Assembly (NCBI GenBank): GCA_008501585.1 | Contig: QQUN01000006.1 | Location: forward strand, 1-39,835 | Source: Pseudomonadota bacterium | Lineage (GTDB): Bacteria; Pseudomonadota; Gammaproteobacteria; Burkholderiales; Rhodocyclaceae | Length of the DNA: 39,835 nucleotides | Direction: 5' to 3' | In this document: piece after piece, positions 31,790 to 39,835 of the stretch | Numbering within the stretch: the first letter of the stretch is position 1 | How the letters are laid out: every line of letters begins with the position of its first letter | Notes under the pieces: generated by a model | Seen by the model: the letters and a program-made list of their open reading frames with translations, nothing else | Database searches by the model: none | Told to the model about the DNA's origin: nothing | Translations under genes and position numbers: made by a program

Positions 31790-33671
31790 CGGCCGGCTGG
31801 CCGTTCGGGGCGACAATCGGCAGCGTCAGGCAGAACTGCGCGCCCTGGCCGGCGGCCGTGTCGAGCAGGCGCAGGGTGCCGCCGAGCACGGCGGTGGCCA
31901 TTTGCTGGCACAGGTGCAGGCCTAGCCCGGTGCCGCCGAGGTGGCGCCGGGTGGTGAAGAAGGGGTCCCAGATGCGCTCGCGGGCCTCGGCCGGGACGCC
32001 GTGTCCGTCGTCGGCCACGGACAGCGCGATCTCGTCGCCCCGGGCCTGCGCCGAGATCCGGATGTGGCCGATCCGGCCGTCGGTGAAGCCATGGTGTACC
32101 GCGTTGCTGACCAGGTTCTGGACGATCTGGCCGAGCGGTCCGGGGTAGCTGTCGAGGACCAGACCGGGCGAAATGTCGAGGTGCACGCGGTGGCGGGTGT
32201 GCTTGAGTTCGTTGTGCATCAGCGCCAGCACGCTGCCGACGGTGTCGGCCAGGTCGAAGCGGTGGCGGGTGGCCGTGGCGCGGTCGGCGGCCACGGCCTT
32301 GAACTGGCGGATCAGTTGGGCGGCGCGCTGCAGGTTGTCGCGCAGCAGCGCCAGCGCGGCGGCGTGGGCCTCGGTGAAGCGGGTCATGTCCGAGCGGCGC
32401 AGCCCCTCGGCGTAGGCTTTTTCCAGTGTGGCCAGTTGCTCCTGCAGGCTGCCGCTGGCCAGCATGGCGGCGCCCAGCGGCGTATTCAGCTCATGGGCCA
32501 CGCCGGCCACCATCAGGCCGAGCGAGGCGAGCTTGGCGCTGCGCACCAGTTCGTCCTGCGACTGTTCGAGCTGGGCCAGCGAACGGGCGAGATCCTCGTT
32601 GCTGCGTGCCAGCGCGTCGCCGGTGCGTTGCTGGCGGAGGCGGCTGGTCGCCAGGGCGAGCGACAGGCCAGTGAGCACGAGCAGCGCCGCGCCGGCAATG
32701 CCCAGATGGGTGATGCCTTGCCGATGGCGGATGTCGGCCAGGGTCTCGGGCGGGACCTGGCCGAGGACATACCAGGTCGGCGCGTCCAGATGCGGGGCGG
32801 CCTTGCCCGGCGCCATGCGGCGGTAGGTCCATAGGCCGGTGTCGAGACGGACCTGTCCGGTGTCGGTGGCGCTGTCACGGATGCGCGCCCACAGGGCGGG
32901 GTGGCGCACGCCGAGGCGCTTGTCGGGCTGGCCGTTGACGAAGCCGAAGGCGTCGGCCGGATCCGGGGCGTGCAGCCAGTAGCCGTCGGCGTCGAGCAGC
33001 GCCGCGTCGGGGCGGCTGCTGTCGGTGAAGGCGGCGAGCAGGGGGGCGGCGTCGTAGTTGAGCACCACGAGGCCCAACGGTGTGCCGTCGGGACGGGCGA
33101 CGCGCATGGCGATGCGCAGCACGGGCTGGAGCGGCAGCACCACGCGCTCGAACTCGATGTTGGCGTCGAGCGGCGACAGATAGACATGGCCGGCCGGCAG
33201 GCGTTCGGTCTGGCGGCAATAGGGGCGCCGCGATTTGTCCTGGAGCTGGTCGTCGGCCACGCGCACGGGCTGGCCGCCAGCGCTGCGCTCGACCCGCACG
33301 CGCTCGCGGCAGGCGGGGTCGAGCAGGCGGGCCTGGGCGTAGGTCGGGTGGGCATCGAGCAGGTTGATGAAGAAGCTCGCGACGGCGCTATCGGTGCTCG
33401 CCGGCGCCGACGGTCGGGCCTCGCTGCGGGCGACGCGTGCCATCAGGTGGATGTCGTTGCTCAGGCGGATCAGGGCGTCGGTGAGGACGGCGGCGCGTGC
33501 GTCGATGTAGTCGGCCTGCGCCACGGCCAGATGGGTGATGTCGTTCTGCAGGCGGCTCTGGTAGAGCGGGAAGGTGAGCGCCGGCACCAGCAACCACCAG
33601 GGCAGCACATAGGTGAGCACGAGGCCGAGCGGGCGGAGCCGCTGGCGGAGCGTGGGTGCGCCGGCCGGCAT
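31701..33671 (-). CDS. Membrane sensor histidine kinase with periplasmic CACHE-like domain
   Basis: 656 residues. Membrane helices at about 15-36 and 321-342 flank a large periplasmic sensor of CACHE type (about 40-318). A coiled coil is followed by the phosphotransfer helix with H393 in VAHELNTPLG, and a HATPase domain with NLVSNAVHHG, DDGHGVP and GTGLGLHL. The proline/alanine-rich tail of about 34 residues is encoded over the 3' end of the LysR gene. ATG at 33671 overlaps the stop of the upstream gene by one base (TGATG); a TTG one codon earlier is rejected. Probable partner is the REC domain of that upstream protein. The ligand is unknown. Confidence 0.92.
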   Translation of the reverse strand: MPAGAPTLRQRLRPLGLVLTYVLPWWLLVPALTFPLYQSRLQNDITHLAVAQADYIDARAAVLTDALIRLSNDIHLMARVARSEARPSAPASTDSAVASFFINLLDAHPTYAQARLLDPACRERVRVERSAGGQPVRVADDQLQDKSRRPYCRQTERLPAGHVYLSPLDANIEFERVVLPLQPVLRIAMRVARPDGTPLGLVVLNYDAAPLLAAFTDSSRPDAALLDADGYWLHAPDPADAFGFVNGQPDKRLGVRHPALWARIRDSATDTGQVRLDTGLWTYRRMAPGKAAPHLDAPTWYVLGQVPPETLADIRHRQGITHLGIAGAALLVLTGLSLALATSRLRQQRTGDALARSNEDLARSLAQLEQSQDELVRSAKLASLGLMVAGVAHELNTPLGAAMLASGSLQEQLATLEKAYAEGLRRSDMTRFTEAHAAALALLRDNLQRAAQLIRQFKAVAADRATATRHRFDLADTVGSVLALMHNELKHTRHRVHLDISPGLVLDSYPGPLGQIVQNLVSNAVHHGFTDGRIGHIRISAQARGDEIALSVADDGHGVPAEARERIWDPFFTTRRHLGGTGLGLHLCQQMATAVLGGTLRLLDTAAGQGAQFCLTLPIVAPNGQPAANPTPPPPQHARPAARAPAPAGADTQNAG

Positions 33672-35911
33672 CAAGGCGTGGCGGACGACTGGCAGGCGGC
33701 GATGAATTCCGCCAGCGGCAACGGCCGGGCAAACAGCCAGCCCTGGCCCTCCTGGCAGCCGTTCTCGCGCAGCCAGTCGGCCTGACCCTGGGTCTCGATG
33801 CCTTCGGCGATCAGTCCCACGCCGAGGCTGTGGCCGAGCTTGATGATCATGCGGGCGATCTGGCGGCTGCGCTCGTCGTGCTCGAGATGGCGGACGAAGC
33901 TGAGGTCGATCTTGAGATGGTCGGCGGGCAGGTCGCGCAGGTATTCGAGCGAGGACAGGCCGGTGCCGAAGTCGTCGATGGCGACGCTGCCGCCCGCGGC
34001 GCGGTAGTGGCGCAAGGCCTGGGCGACCTGGCCGAAATGACCCATCACGGCGGTTTCGGTGATCTCCAGTGCGAGGCGGCGCAGGTCTACGCCGGCCTCG
34101 GCGCAGTGTGCGGCAACCCGTTCGGCCAGGCCGGGGGCGTCGAACTGGCGTGCCGAGACGTTGACGCTGATGCTCAGCGTGCCCAGCCCGGCCGCGTCGA
34201 GGGCTTTCAGCGCGGCGCAGGCCTGCTGCACGACGCGGTCGCCGATGGCATGGATGTAGACCGATTTCTCGGCCACCGGGATGAATTCGCCGGGCGGGAT
34301 CAGGCCGGTCTCGGTGCGCCAGCGCAGCAGGGCTTCGGCGCCGACGATGCGCCCGGTGGCGAGGTCCACCTGGGGCTGGAAGACGAGGAACAGCGCGTCA
34401 TGCTGCAGGTCCTGGCCGAGGCGCGACATCATGGCGAAGCGCTCGCCGGCGCGCCGCTCGATGTCGGGGTCGTAGGCTGCGCGACTGCCCGGGCCGCGCA
34501 GCTTGGCGGCACGCAGGCTGGTCCAGGCCGCGCGCAGCAGCTCGGCGGCGCTGCCGGGAACGGCATCGAGATCGATCTGGGTGGTGCAGGCGGTGAGACG
34601 GTAGGAGGTGTCGTCCAGGCGCAGGGGCTGGTCGAAGACGGCCATGGCCCGTGTGTCGTCGATCAGTGCCGCCGGGCCGACGATGGCGAACAGGTCGGCC
34701 GTGATGCGGCTGATCATGGCCGGTGGTGGAAAGGCCTGGCGCAGGGGCGCAACGAGCGCAGCGAGAATGCGGTTGCCGAGGACCACGCCAAAGGCGTCAT
34801 TGAGGCCGGAGAAGTCGTCCAGGTCGATCAGCAGCATGCGCTGCTGCTGACCGCCGTTGCCGATGCGCAGGCGTTCGATCTCGCGCATCAGGGCAGCGCG
34901 GTTGGGGATGTGCAGCAACTCGTCCTCGAAGGCCATGCGGTCGAGGCGGCTGATCAGGGCCACGTTGCCGAAGCCTTTCGAGGCATTGGCCGCGAAGACG
35001 CCGAGCAGTTCATGCTCGGAGGCTTCCAGCGGGCGGCCGGTGGCCAGATAGACGGCGTAGTCGGCCATGGCGTGCTGGCGGGGGAAATACAGCACCTGGC
35101 AATCGTCCCGCGCAATCGGGTGGTGGCCGTTGAGTGCGGCGGCGATGCACTCGGCAATGCTGCGGTCGGGCAGGGTCTGGAGCGAGCCTTTCAGGTAGGT
35201 CTCGAACTGGCCGGCGGCGCCGATGATGACCGGGCCGCCCGGGGGCGCGTCGTCGGTGTCGTCCTGGCCTTCGACACAGACGATGCCTTCGGCCGGCACG
35301 CGCAGCAGGTCGGCCACTTCGACCAGCACGGCGCTGGCGATCTGTTCGATGGTGCGCGCGGTGGTCAGCCGGTTGCTGGCCTCGAGGATCAGTTGCAGGC
35401 CCTTGCGGGCGGAGGTGACGGCGATGAGGTGGCTGTAGCCGCGGATGGCGGCGGTGAGCACGTTCTTGAGGCCGCGGCTGGCCAGGTCGGACTTGAGGCA
35501 GTAGTCCGACAGGTCGTAGCTTTCCATTACCGCGTCGACCGGCGCGAAGCCCGGTTGGCCGGTCAGCAGCACGATGCGGGGTTCATGCAGGCCGAGCATT
35601 TCGCGCACGCCCTTGACCAGACGCAGCCCGGCGTCTTCGGTCTCCATCACCACATCGGCGAGGATCACCGCGAAGTCGCGATCCCGGGCCAGCAGGTGGG
35701 CCGCTTCGGACAAGCTGTAGGCCTGTTGCAGCTCGACCGGCCGGCCGAGGATGTGGAGGTCGCGCAGGGCATGGGCCAGCGCCTGCTGGAAGCCGCGGTC
35801 GTCGTCGACCGCCAGGACGCGCCAGGGGCTGGCCGGCGCGGCCGCCGACGGGGGCGCTTCGTCACGAAAACCGATCAGTGCGTCGTCGGACGCGGGGGGA
35901 GGCGTCGCCAT
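33671..35911 (-). CDS. REC-DUF3369-degenerate GGDEF-EAL protein, probable c-di-GMP phosphodiesterase
   Basis: 746 residues. A receiver domain (about 30-150) has acidic residues D36-D38, phospho-acceptor D86 and K140. A DUF3369/GAF-like domain (about 155-315) follows. A GGDEF domain (about 330-480) has RITADLF (402-408) where RxGGDEF is expected, so it should not make c-di-GMP. The EAL domain (about 500-740) keeps E526AL, NVSARQ, EITE, DDFGTG, LKIDLSFV and EGIET, the residues for metal binding and catalysis, so c-di-GMP hydrolysis is predicted. Coupled to the histidine kinase gene by a one-base overlap, so kinase input probably controls c-di-GMP turnover. Confidence 0.92.
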   Translation of the reverse strand: MATPPPASDDALIGFRDEAPPSAAAPASPWRVLAVDDDRGFQQALAHALRDLHILGRPVELQQAYSLSEAAHLLARDRDFAVILADVVMETEDAGLRLVKGVREMLGLHEPRIVLLTGQPGFAPVDAVMESYDLSDYCLKSDLASRGLKNVLTAAIRGYSHLIAVTSARKGLQLILEASNRLTTARTIEQIASAVLVEVADLLRVPAEGIVCVEGQDDTDDAPPGGPVIIGAAGQFETYLKGSLQTLPDRSIAECIAAALNGHHPIARDDCQVLYFPRQHAMADYAVYLATGRPLEASEHELLGVFAANASKGFGNVALISRLDRMAFEDELLHIPNRAALMREIERLRIGNGGQQQRMLLIDLDDFSGLNDAFGVVLGNRILAALVAPLRQAFPPPAMISRITADLFAIVGPAALIDDTRAMAVFDQPLRLDDTSYRLTACTTQIDLDAVPGSAAELLRAAWTSLRAAKLRGPGSRAAYDPDIERRAGERFAMMSRLGQDLQHDALFLVFQPQVDLATGRIVGAEALLRWRTETGLIPPGEFIPVAEKSVYIHAIGDRVVQQACAALKALDAAGLGTLSISVNVSARQFDAPGLAERVAAHCAEAGVDLRRLALEITETAVMGHFGQVAQALRHYRAAGGSVAIDDFGTGLSSLEYLRDLPADHLKIDLSFVRHLEHDERSRQIARMIIKLGHSLGVGLIAEGIETQGQADWLRENGCQEGQGWLFARPLPLAEFIAACQSSATP

Positions 35912-36007
35912 GGTGTGCGTTCCAGGGGGTATGTCAATGAACTAACGATACCCTGATCGTATGGCAAGTGCACCCCGCCGGTGAGCCGATCCGCCCAGCG
36001 GACGGGA

Positions 36008-37477
36008 CTACAGTGTTTTCAGGTACTCGAGCAGTGCTGCCTTGTCCTCCTCCGGCAGCAGGGTGCCGTAGTCGTGCCCCTGGTTGCCGCCGCCCTTGAG
36101 CCGGGTGTCGTGCAGGCTGCCGTCGTACTCGGCGTCTTCTCCCGCGGTGACATAGCCGACGCGCTCGCGGTCGTAGAGGGTGTAGCCGCGCCAGAAGGTG
36201 ACCGGGCGGTCGGCGGGCGGCTCCAGCAGGTCGCGCAGCGTGGGCACCGAGCCGTTGTGCAGGTAGGGGGCGCGCAGCCAGATGCCGTCGAGGAAGGCGG
36301 CGATGTAGCCGCGCAGGGGTTCTTCGACCAGGCCGGGGCGGTCGATGCCCATTTCAGTGACGACCTTGTTGGCTTCATGGGCGGCCTTTTCGTTCCAGGT
36401 GTCCATGCGGTCCCGGCTGGTGCCGACCTCTTCCACCGGCACCACGGTGCCGGTGCGTTCGGAGGCGTGGCAGCGCGCGCAGGTGGTGTCGAACACGGCC
36501 TTGCCGCGCTCGGCCAGCGCGGGGTCGATGGGAAAGGGGTAGGCCGGCGCGCGGGCGGCCTTGAGGTAGTCGAGCATCCAGTCGATCTGGGCGAGGAATT
36601 CGGCGTTGTCCTTGGGCGGCGCGCCGAGCAGGCCGAGGGCGGAGTCGATCACCACCGAGCGGGCGTCATGGCTGTCGCCGGCAAAGTTCATGCGGTGGCC
36701 TTTTTCCGGCTGGTACTTGCCGAGGTTCCACACCGAGGGCATGTCGGTGGGGCCGAAGGTCTCGTCCATGGGCCACTCGATCATGAAGTACTTGGTGAGG
36801 TTCATGGAATCGTCGCGCCCGCGCCCCCAGTCGGGGAAGGCGCTGTGGTAGAGCCAGGCGAACTGGGTCTGGCGCTCGAGCAGGCGCTTCTTGGTGATGG
36901 GGATGAGCAGGTAGCGGTAGATGAGTGCATCGTCCCAGGCCAGGTCGGTGACGAGGTTGATCTCGCGCATGAGTACGTCGGGTTCGAAGCGCGGGTCTTT
37001 CGCGCAATCGATGAGGAAGCGGAAGAAGGCGGCGAGGTCGAGCGTGTGGTTGGGGCCGGTGGGCACGAACACCGGGTTGCTGTCCTCGCTCACCCGGTAG
37101 CTGGCGGTGTGGCACACCGCGCAGGTGTTGGCCACGCGGTCAAAGCCGATGGTCTTCTTGGTAAAGCCCACGGGCAACTCCATGCCCTGCTCCCAGGCCA
37201 CGCCGAAGCTGGCGTAGCCGCCGGGGCCGGGCAGCTTGTCGGGGAAGACGCGCGGCAGCACATAGAAGATCCAGTACGGGATGCCGGCGTCCGCCTCGGC
37301 GCCGATCGAGCCGTACTTGAAGCGCATGTGCGGGTCGTCGGTGATCCACGCCGGCTGCGGCACTTCGCGGAAGAACTTGACCCAGCCGTAGATGCCGGCG
37401 GCGATGCCGACAATGAGCAAGAGGCCGAGCACGGCCAGCCAGGTGCGACGGGGTTTGGATTGGGTGGTGAGGCTCAT
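36008..37477 (-). CDS. Membrane-anchored dihaem cytochrome c, RoxA/CcpA-like (copy 1)
   Basis: 489 residues. A single N-terminal anchor (about 12-32) precedes a periplasmic dihaem domain with C119AVCH123 and C333ARCH337. Family signatures of the dihaem peroxidase/RoxA group are RAPYLHNGSVPTLRDLL and the WxRGYTLYDRERVG segment, with HDYGTLLPEEDKAALLEYLKTL at the end. RoxA is a haem dioxygenase that cleaves rubber; other relatives are cytochrome c peroxidases and MauG. This protein is shorter than RoxA. The reaction is unknown. It is a distant paralogue of the upstream gene on the same strand, and a palindromic repeat region lies between. Confidence 0.85.
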   Translation of the reverse strand: MSLTTQSKPRRTWLAVLGLLLIVGIAAGIYGWVKFFREVPQPAWITDDPHMRFKYGSIGAEADAGIPYWIFYVLPRVFPDKLPGPGGYASFGVAWEQGMELPVGFTKKTIGFDRVANTCAVCHTASYRVSEDSNPVFVPTGPNHTLDLAAFFRFLIDCAKDPRFEPDVLMREINLVTDLAWDDALIYRYLLIPITKKRLLERQTQFAWLYHSAFPDWGRGRDDSMNLTKYFMIEWPMDETFGPTDMPSVWNLGKYQPEKGHRMNFAGDSHDARSVVIDSALGLLGAPPKDNAEFLAQIDWMLDYLKAARAPAYPFPIDPALAERGKAVFDTTCARCHASERTGTVVPVEEVGTSRDRMDTWNEKAAHEANKVVTEMGIDRPGLVEEPLRGYIAAFLDGIWLRAPYLHNGSVPTLRDLLEPPADRPVTFWRGYTLYDRERVGYVTAGEDAEYDGSLHDTRLKGGGNQGHDYGTLLPEEDKAALLEYLKTL

Positions 37478-37517
37478 GTGAGGGGCCCTCCGGGTCGTGT
37501 GCCGGGGCCAGCGGTGT

Positions 37518-37540
37518 GGTGGGCGGGCGAGCCGCCCACC
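37518..37540. repeat. REP-like hairpin
   Basis: GGTGGGCGG (37518-37526) and CCGCCCACC (37532-37540) form a perfect 9-pair stem around GCGAG, followed by CTACGG. Similar GTAGGGTGGGCGG-type palindromes are common intergenic repeats in related genomes. It lies 40 bases before the start codon region of dihaem copy 1, on its upstream side. Confidence 0.7.
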
Positions 37541-37577
37541 CTACGGGCAGCGACGGGGACGTGTGGCGTGGGTCGGG

Positions 37578-37722
37578 CGTAGCCCGGATGCAGCGCAGCG
37601 GAATCCGGGATCGGCGCGCCGAGTCCCAAAGGCTTTTGGGTCCTCCGATGCCTCGCGTTGGCAGGGGGGGTGCCCGCTCGGGCGGGTGTCCCCGGATTCC
37701 GCTGCGCTGCATCCGGGCTACG
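37578..37722. repeat. 145-base element with perfect 32-base inverted repeats
   Basis: The left arm 37578-37609 begins CGTAGCCCGGATGCAGCGCA and the right arm 37691-37722 is its exact reverse complement. The 81-base interior contains a CCCAAA/TTTGGG-type hairpin and a GCCCGC/GGGCGG hairpin. The arm sequence is a well-known kind of dispersed palindrome in GC-rich proteobacteria. It sits between the two dihaem cytochrome genes, where it could fold into a strong RNA structure and separate their expression. Confidence 0.85.
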
Positions 37723-37752
37723 TTTTTGCGGGAGGATGTTCATGCGCGGGCC

Positions 37753-39261
37753 TCAGAAGATCTTCAGATATTCGACGATGGCGTCCTTGTCCTCGGGCGC
37801 AAGCGTGGTGCCGTAGGCCGCGCCTTCGTGGCCGCCGTTGCCGTTGCCGGGTTCGCGGGTGTCGAACAGGAAGTAGCTGCGGTCGGGTTCGGCGGCCACG
37901 TCGGCAACGAAGCCGAGGCGGTCGCGGTCGATAATGTCGTTGCCGCGCCAGAAGGTGGTGGGGCGCAGGGCGGCCGGTTCGAGCAGGTCGCGCACGGTGG
38001 GCACCGAGCCGTTGTGCAGGTAGGGCGCGCGCAGCCAGATGCCGTCGAGCGGCATGTTGGCGTAGCCGTGGGTCTTGCGGAAATGCTGGAAGCGGTGCGG
38101 GTAGCCGGCGTAGAGCGTGGCCTGGTTCACCGCCAGGGTGTAGGTGTAGGAATCGAGCCGGGCGCGGTCGGTGGCGATGTGGGCGATGGGCGTGACATGG
38201 CCAACATATTCGCCGGCAAAGTCGCGCCCGCTGGCGCCATGGCAGGCAGCGCAAGTGGCGGCGTAGAGCGCCTTGCCGCGTTCGGCTTTCTCGGTGTCGA
38301 TAGCGTAGGGCCAGGGCGGCGGGGTGAGATTGAGTAGCCACTGCTCGATGCGGCCGATGGCGCGCAGGTCGAGGGTGGGCGGGGTGGTGCCGGTGCCGAA
38401 GGCGGCGCTCTTGTTGCGCTCTTCGGTGCGGGTGTTGTTGCCGTCCCAGTGCAGCTCCATGCGCTGGCCGTCGTCGCGGCGCATGCGCGGGCCTTGCAGC
38501 CAGATGGACGGGAAGTCCGAGGCGCCGAGCAGCTCTTTTTTGGGCAACTGGTGCATGGGGAAGTTGAACAGGATCTTGGCCGAGTTGAAGGTGTCCACCC
38601 GGCCCGGCCCCCAGTCCGGCTGCGCGAAGGCAAAGGCAAAGCGCTCGCGCAGCATGAGCAGGCGCTCGCGCATCAGGCTGATCGCCACCGGGTACACCAC
38701 ATAGCGGTCGAGCGGGCTGAGGCCGCCGGCGGCGGCTTCGATCTCGGGCACGATGAACTCGCTGCGAAACTTCGGCCCGGCGGCGCAGTTGAAGAAGAAG
38801 GTCTCAAAGCCCTTGAGGTCGAGCCGGTGCGCCGGCATGCCCAGATAGATGCGCGGCGCGGCGCCGGGCGCGTCGCGCACGGTGCTGGCATGGCAGGCGG
38901 CGCAGTTGAGGAAGACGCGGTCGATGCCGAGGTGGAAGCGCTTGGACACGCCGATGGGCAGGTCCTTGCCCGGCTCGTAGGTGAAGCCGATCGAGCGGTA
39001 GCCCTCGCCCGGCAGGTGTTCGGCGCAGACCTTGGGCAGCACCTTCCAGATCCAGTACGGAAAGCCCGATTCGCGTTCGCCGCCGGTGGAGCCGTACTTG
39101 AAGTGATTGGGCGCCTCGGCGTAGGCCACGGGGATGTCGGCGGTGAAGCGGCCGAGGGCGTAGATGCCGCCGACCAGACCGAGCACCCAGGGCAGCCAGA
39201 GCAGGCTGCGGCCGAGCCAGTGGGGGCGTTGCGGCGGGGTGGGGGTGTCGGGATGGGCCAT
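37753..39261 (-). CDS. Membrane-anchored dihaem cytochrome c, RoxA/CcpA-like (copy 2)
   Basis: 502 residues with an N-terminal anchor (about 15-38) and haem motifs C120AACH124 and C337AACH341. It shares with copy 1 the order FKYGS(T/I)G, G(F/I)PYWI, a first haem after FxRV, a helical middle with PDWGxGRxD, PSIW, a second haem, RAPYLHNGSVPT and a final YGTTLAPEDKDAIVEYLKIF. They are therefore old paralogues with the same architecture. Start at 39261 follows the upstream gene by eleven bases; the frame stays open further but is a shadow there. Likely anchored in the inner membrane with haems in the periplasm. Reaction unknown. Confidence 0.85.
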   Translation of the reverse strand: MAHPDTPTPPQRPHWLGRSLLWLPWVLGLVGGIYALGRFTADIPVAYAEAPNHFKYGSTGGERESGFPYWIWKVLPKVCAEHLPGEGYRSIGFTYEPGKDLPIGVSKRFHLGIDRVFLNCAACHASTVRDAPGAAPRIYLGMPAHRLDLKGFETFFFNCAAGPKFRSEFIVPEIEAAAGGLSPLDRYVVYPVAISLMRERLLMLRERFAFAFAQPDWGPGRVDTFNSAKILFNFPMHQLPKKELLGASDFPSIWLQGPRMRRDDGQRMELHWDGNNTRTEERNKSAAFGTGTTPPTLDLRAIGRIEQWLLNLTPPPWPYAIDTEKAERGKALYAATCAACHGASGRDFAGEYVGHVTPIAHIATDRARLDSYTYTLAVNQATLYAGYPHRFQHFRKTHGYANMPLDGIWLRAPYLHNGSVPTVRDLLEPAALRPTTFWRGNDIIDRDRLGFVADVAAEPDRSYFLFDTREPGNGNGGHEGAAYGTTLAPEDKDAIVEYLKIF

Positions 39262-39272
39262 CGCGTCGTCTC

Positions 39273-39835
39273 TCAGTAGACCGCACAGTCGGGCAGGTCG
39301 GCATAGGGGCGGGTGGCCAGTTGCGCCGGGGTGTGGCCGCTGGCCTGCAGGCGGGTGGCCAGCCATTGGCGCATCGAGGCCAGGTCGCCGCTGTGCTGGA
39401 TGTCGGCGGCCTGGGGGGTGGCCGGTGGCGGCATGGGGGTTTTCTCGCGTGCGCCCGCGGGGGCCGACCACATCGCCAGCCGCCGTGCCATGCGTGGCGC
39501 ACAGCGGTCGACCGCCGCGCGCACGGCCTCGCGGGTGCCGTGCAAAAAGCCGGGCGGGAAGGCCTCGGTGCTGTCGTGGCACAGCCCGCAGTGTTTGTAG
39601 AAGGGCGCCAGCTCGGGGTCGTCCGGGCTGCTGCGTTCGGCCAGCGTGGGCACCGGCGCGGGGCGGGCGGTGGGCATGGGCAGCAGCGGGGCGAGCACGG
39701 CGGCGCGGCGCAGCGGGGCGTCGGCCAGGGCGTCGCTATGGCCGGCGAGGGTGTCGGCAACGAGGCGGTCGAGGTGGGCGCGCAGTGGGCCGAGGTCGTC
39801 GGTGAGCAGGATGCGGATGCTGTCGGGCGTGAGCT
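39273..39835 (-). CDS. Haem c-binding protein, 5' end outside the window
   Basis: The frame is open from the stop at 39273 to the window edge, giving at least 187 residues. A haem motif CGLCH lies in FYKHCGLCHDSTEAFPPGF, and the stretch after it (VDRCAPRMARRLAMW) is typical of small cytochrome c domains in which methionine is the second ligand. The upstream visible part is leucine/alanine-rich and helical (LTDDLGPLRAHLDRLVADTL). The last part contains MPPP and a WLATRLQASG helix. It lies eleven bases before dihaem copy 2 on the same strand and is probably co-transcribed. Its family cannot be settled without the missing N-terminus. Confidence 0.7.
   Translation of the reverse strand, partial: LTPDSIRILLTDDLGPLRAHLDRLVADTLAGHSDALADAPLRRAAVLAPLLPMPTARPAPVPTLAERSSPDDPELAPFYKHCGLCHDSTEAFPPGFLHGTREAVRAAVDRCAPRMARRLAMWSAPAGAREKTPMPPPATPQAADIQHSGDLASMRQWLATRLQASGHTPAQLATRPYADLPDCAVY

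Noticed and set aside
33656-35956. Plus-strand ORF of 766 codons opposite the REC-EAL gene
   Set aside because: Shadow of the EAL protein; Gly/Ala/Gln-rich and without recognisable structure.
35981-37582. Plus-strand ORF of 533 codons opposite dihaem cytochrome copy 1
   Set aside because: Antisense shadow, no ribosome site.

Overview
The window is about 40 kb of GC-rich, densely coding DNA. Gene content points to a motile, facultatively anaerobic betaproteobacterium, most likely of the Rhodocyclales (Azoarcus/Thauera type). This is inferred from base composition, the many c-type cytochromes, an NnrS protein, FNR-type sites and REP-like repeats typical of such genomes; no rRNA or other taxonomic marker is present. 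I see no tRNA, rRNA, CRISPR array, transposase or phage gene. Codon use is even, and most long alternative-frame ORFs are GC shadows.

Layout. 1-622 is the 3' part of an unrecognised gene. 813-3089 is a CheY/CheC/PAS-histidine kinase operon behind a FliA-like promoter. 3096-6126 (minus) is a polar amino acid ABC importer. 6315-9052 carries an ATP-grasp ligase, an EamA exporter and a BASS transporter. 8198-12396 (minus) looks like one long transcription unit: diheme cytochrome c, a small periplasmic protein, SCO1, UbiE/MenG, MenA and the BASS transporter. 12586-14107 carries an FmdE-like protein and an HDOD protein. A MITE-like repeat (14134-14290) separates these from a pentapeptide-repeat protein.

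The centre is the most unusual part. A perfect FNR-type site (15210-15223) precedes a five-gene plus-strand operon (15404-20328). It encodes a flavoprotein/[2Fe-2S]/membrane cytochrome b fusion, an 11-haem membrane-anchored cytochrome c, a Tll0287-like monohaem protein, a small cytochrome c and a group 1 truncated haemoglobin. Read together it looks like an NAD(P)H- or quinol-linked electron wire crossing the membrane to a multihaem enzyme, probably for a nitrogen-oxide substrate. I do not recognise it as a described system.

20378-23360 is catabolic alanine racemase plus D-amino acid dehydrogenase with a divergent Lrp regulator, followed by two small genes. A second interesting operon (24211-30043) joins a haem-type TonB receptor, an NMT1/SsuA-type ABC importer and NnrS. 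Its promoter shows an FNR-type site, a Fur palindrome and a -10 box in that order. 30035-31789 is an SDR protein with a substituted active site, divergent from a LysR regulator. 31701-35911 (minus) is a two-gene signalling unit: a REC/DUF3369/degenerate GGDEF/EAL protein, then a membrane histidine kinase. 36008-39835 (minus) is a cluster of three haem proteins, two of them paralogous membrane-anchored dihaem cytochromes separated by palindromic repeats; the third runs off the window end.
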